A stretch of 64,000 bases of DNA from NCBI GenBank assembly GCA_963281155.1, contig CAUJLY010000001.1, positions 4,836,001-4,900,000 on the forward strand, written 5' to 3'. Position 1 is the stretch's first letter; each line of letters starts with the position of its first letter. This document shows, piece by piece, positions 61,825 to 64,000 of the stretch. The position numbers and the translations under genes were made by a program. The notes beneath the pieces were generated by a model. It was not told where the DNA came from, ran no database searches, and was given only the letters and a program-made list of their open reading frames with translations. This DNA comes from Rhabditophanes sp. KR3021 (Eukaryota > Nematoda > Chromadorea > Rhabditida > Alloionematidae).

Positions 61825-62330
61825 ATGGTTTCTGGAATAATGAAATTTCGCCTGATCTGGGCTTTTATTGGCATCACGGCTGGAGTCATGGCCGGTACTG
61901 TATTCGAAGTTAGGTATCAGAACCATATGGCCTTATTTTTTGGATACTTATCCTCTATTTTTGCTTGCGTTTTGTTTTTCATTCATATTGCTCAACTCAA
62001 AGGAAAACTTTGTTTGTGGCGTTCAATGACCATCAATGTAGTTGCAGTTATAAGTAAGCAAATAATTTATTATTCATATGACATTCAAAATTTACAGGTC
62101 TCATAATTGCAACAATTTCAATGGCCTTTTGCATTTATTCGTTTGTTAAAGCTGGAATTGACAAGCAAGGCCTTAGTAGTGAAGCACTTCATGGACGAAA
62201 CTTCTGGATAATAGGCATTTGGTGTTTTGCTTGCTTCAAATGGTCTATGTTATCGGCTTTTTACCTAAGAAAATATTTAAAGTATAATAGAGCTCAAATT
62301 AATGAAAATAGATGCCCCTATATCAACTAG
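61825..62330 (+). CDS. HRG-1-family heme transporter (SLC48A1-like)
   Basis: Exons 61825-62053 and 62098-62330 with a 44-bp intron encode 153 residues, the size of HRG-1 proteins. Four transmembrane segments are visible. Family marks are FFIHIAQL in TM2 (His54, the heme-coordinating His in HRG proteins), an exoplasmic His in EALHGRNFW (His108), and FACFKWSMLSAFYLRKY at the end, matching human FISFKWAFLLSLYAHRY. The last residues carry the aromatic-basic FARKY-type motif (FYLRKY, 131-136). HRG proteins import heme across the plasma membrane or endolysosome into the cytosol. Nematodes cannot make heme, so this is expected to be important. The ATG at 61825 is preferred to an upstream in-frame GTG. 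The gene is intact. Confidence 0.82.
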
Positions 62331-64000
62331 TAATTCAAATCTTTTATTTATGTGTGTAAATAAAAACATGGTCTCATTGACTTTAACAAACATTTATTTC
62401 ATTGCAATGATTTTCAAAATGTTATACTTCTTTTGTATTCGGATAAATAAGCAATTAAAAAGCGTTGAAAAATATTTTCATCTAAAATATACAATTTCTT
62501 CAAATGTAATTCTGCATCAACGCGTTTATTTAGGATTAAACTACAATACACCATCGAAAAATAGGAAGTAATAAATCCTTGCCTTGATGGATACATAATT
62601 ATTTTTTACTCTCTAATAGCCCAATGAAAAAGAATGATCATTTTAAGAAGAGAAATTAAAGGCTGGCTGTAGTGGTATTGGATGGTGGTTGTCCTATAAT
62701 TAGAATGTCTTATATGCAAATACTTGTATCTCTTCATATTTTGTGTATTAGTTTTACTTATGTATGTTTACTTTATGTAATAAATCAGTTCAGTTCACCT
62801 ACATCTTAAAACTCAAACAGTGGTGAGCCTGGCTTCATTTCGCATGCGACCAAGATAAAATGAGAGTTTCAAAAAAAGTTAATCCTGATTCGGTGGAAAC
62901 CTATTTAATGGATATGTTGTATGAGGAATTGAAATAAAATTTGATTGATTCTTTTGTTTATATTTTACCTCTGATCAAACTCCCTTTTCAGTAGTGCCAT
63001 TCTGTGGGCCTTGTTGGTTACCCTTCTACTTGATTTTCAGGATTTACAATTGACTGTAGATCCTTTAAATCAACCTATGTACATGCGTAAATATACCAAT
63101 TTTTAAACATCTAAGTTATGGGTTACATCATTTAGTCTAAAAAATAGGTTCCAAGCTGACACCTTACTACTAAAATGTTGGTGATGTACGTAGATTGTAA
63201 GGGTAATAGAGTGCAAAAGAATGACGCAACCAACATTGAATTTGAACAGTGAAATAATTGAAAGGGCATTTTTAAAACCGAGAATATAAGTAATTGTATA
63301 ATTTTGTATAAAGTGAAGGTTCCGCGTTTGCCAATTATTGTTAAAATTTTGAAATTAGCAGAAGATTGGTAAATTAGATAATTAACATAAAATGTAGGTT
63401 CAAAGGTTTCGACACCTTTTAAAAATTCTGGATTTGGAAGTAGATTGTGTAAATAATAAAGACCAAAAGAATTGTGTGACTGGAAATAAATTGTAAGCAG
63501 TGATATAGTAGATAGGACATATTCGAAATTTAAAATATTTAGAAATTAGATTTTTGTTTAAAAAATATGGAATTTTAAGTATAAAATAGAGCCAGTAAGG
63601 GCAATGGAATGTTTGTAACGAAAATGAGTTTTGAGAAGTGATGAAGTAGAAAGGTCTTATTCAAAATATTAATAAAATCAAACTGTTTTTATAAGCATTA
63701 CAAAATTAAACTAATATGACTTGTGAACCATAATCTTATTGAGTACACATTTTTTCAAGTTGGTCTTCCGTAAAGCGTGCCTGTTACCTAATTGGGAAAC
63801 CAACCTCAATTATTAGATGCTAATTTTCATCTAGTCATTTTTATATTTGTAGTGTTACGATAATGCTCTATGATTATCAATAATTTATTTTCATTTGATC
63901 AACTCAATTAAACGTTCCTTTTCAGAAATCTCACTATTAGATACGACTCAAGATCAACTTTCTGAAAGCTGGATCGAACACTCTCTTTCAAGAATCCTGA
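62331..64000. other. 3' intergenic, degenerate repeats, no gene
   Basis: A frame at 62302-62571 overlaps the heme transporter stop and looks like 3'-UTR chance coding. From about 63170 to 63690 there are three diverged stretches sharing a GWAGTGATRWAGTAGAWAGG core (around 63248, 63499 and 63637), probably an old repeat. Nothing else is recognised to the end of the window. Confidence 0.4.

Noticed and set aside
62302..62571. 89-codon frame after the heme transporter
   Set aside because: Overlaps the transporter stop codon and has AT-driven composition; more likely 3'-UTR.
63400..63430. Possible tRNA T-arm-like GGTTTCGACACC
   Set aside because: No acceptor stem, D-arm or anticodon arm can be formed around it.

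Overview
The window is animal nuclear DNA, very AT-rich, with spliced genes on both strands. Most introns are tiny (about 40-60 bp, GTAAG...TTTAG). A nematode is the best fit. The signs are three divergent 7TM receptors of chemoreceptor type, a receptor guanylate cyclase of the GCY kind, a DUF19-like secreted protein, an HRG-1-type heme transporter (nematodes are heme auxotrophs), and many small secreted or lineage-specific proteins. The clade is inference: AT content and compact introns would suit a tylenchine (clade IV) worm.

Layout. 0-8 kb: a broken DUF19-like gene, a 208-aa orphan, a small secreted Tyr/Ala/Pro-rich peptide, a complete purple acid phosphatase (minus strand) and a small membrane protein. 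8.8-13 kb: a tandem array of amino-acid transporters (AAAP family) with one full gene flanked by two decayed relatives. 13.4-15.9 kb: kynurenine 3-monooxygenase, split by a 1.15-kb GC-AG intron that holds a decayed antisense protein-coding relic. 16.7-22.2 kb: an orphan gene and a PPP1R21 (FERRY/endosome) homologue, joined by a local tandem duplication that left one dead fragment of each. 23.7-31.9 kb: a Shisa-like membrane protein, an Asn-rich locus with frame breaks, the receptor guanylate cyclase and a divergent 7TM receptor. 32.5-36.1 kb: two tandem BTB-BACK-Kelch loci, both damaged. 36.9-38 kb: a nematode-type 7TM receptor. 39.6-47.9 kb: a 2,673-residue secreted protein made of about ten copies of a ~140-residue module I do not recognise, interrupted by a ~1,170-residue low-complexity insert. 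48-49.3 kb: a pepsin-like aspartic protease. 49.7-60 kb: a housekeeping block with proteasome subunit Rpn7/PSMD6, Mediator subunit MED14, a tail-anchored protein with a PP1-docking motif, and a GAK/auxilin kinase-J protein. 60.5-62.3 kb: a 7TM receptor with one frame break and the HRG-1-type heme transporter. The last 1.7 kb has no gene I can support.

There is no operon-like functional unit. The region mixes conserved single-copy housekeeping genes with fast-evolving sensory and secreted genes, and local duplications have decayed in place. Nearly every frame break I found needs exactly one missing base, including one in the essential gene MED14. Assembly deletions should therefore be excluded before any of these loci is called a pseudogene.
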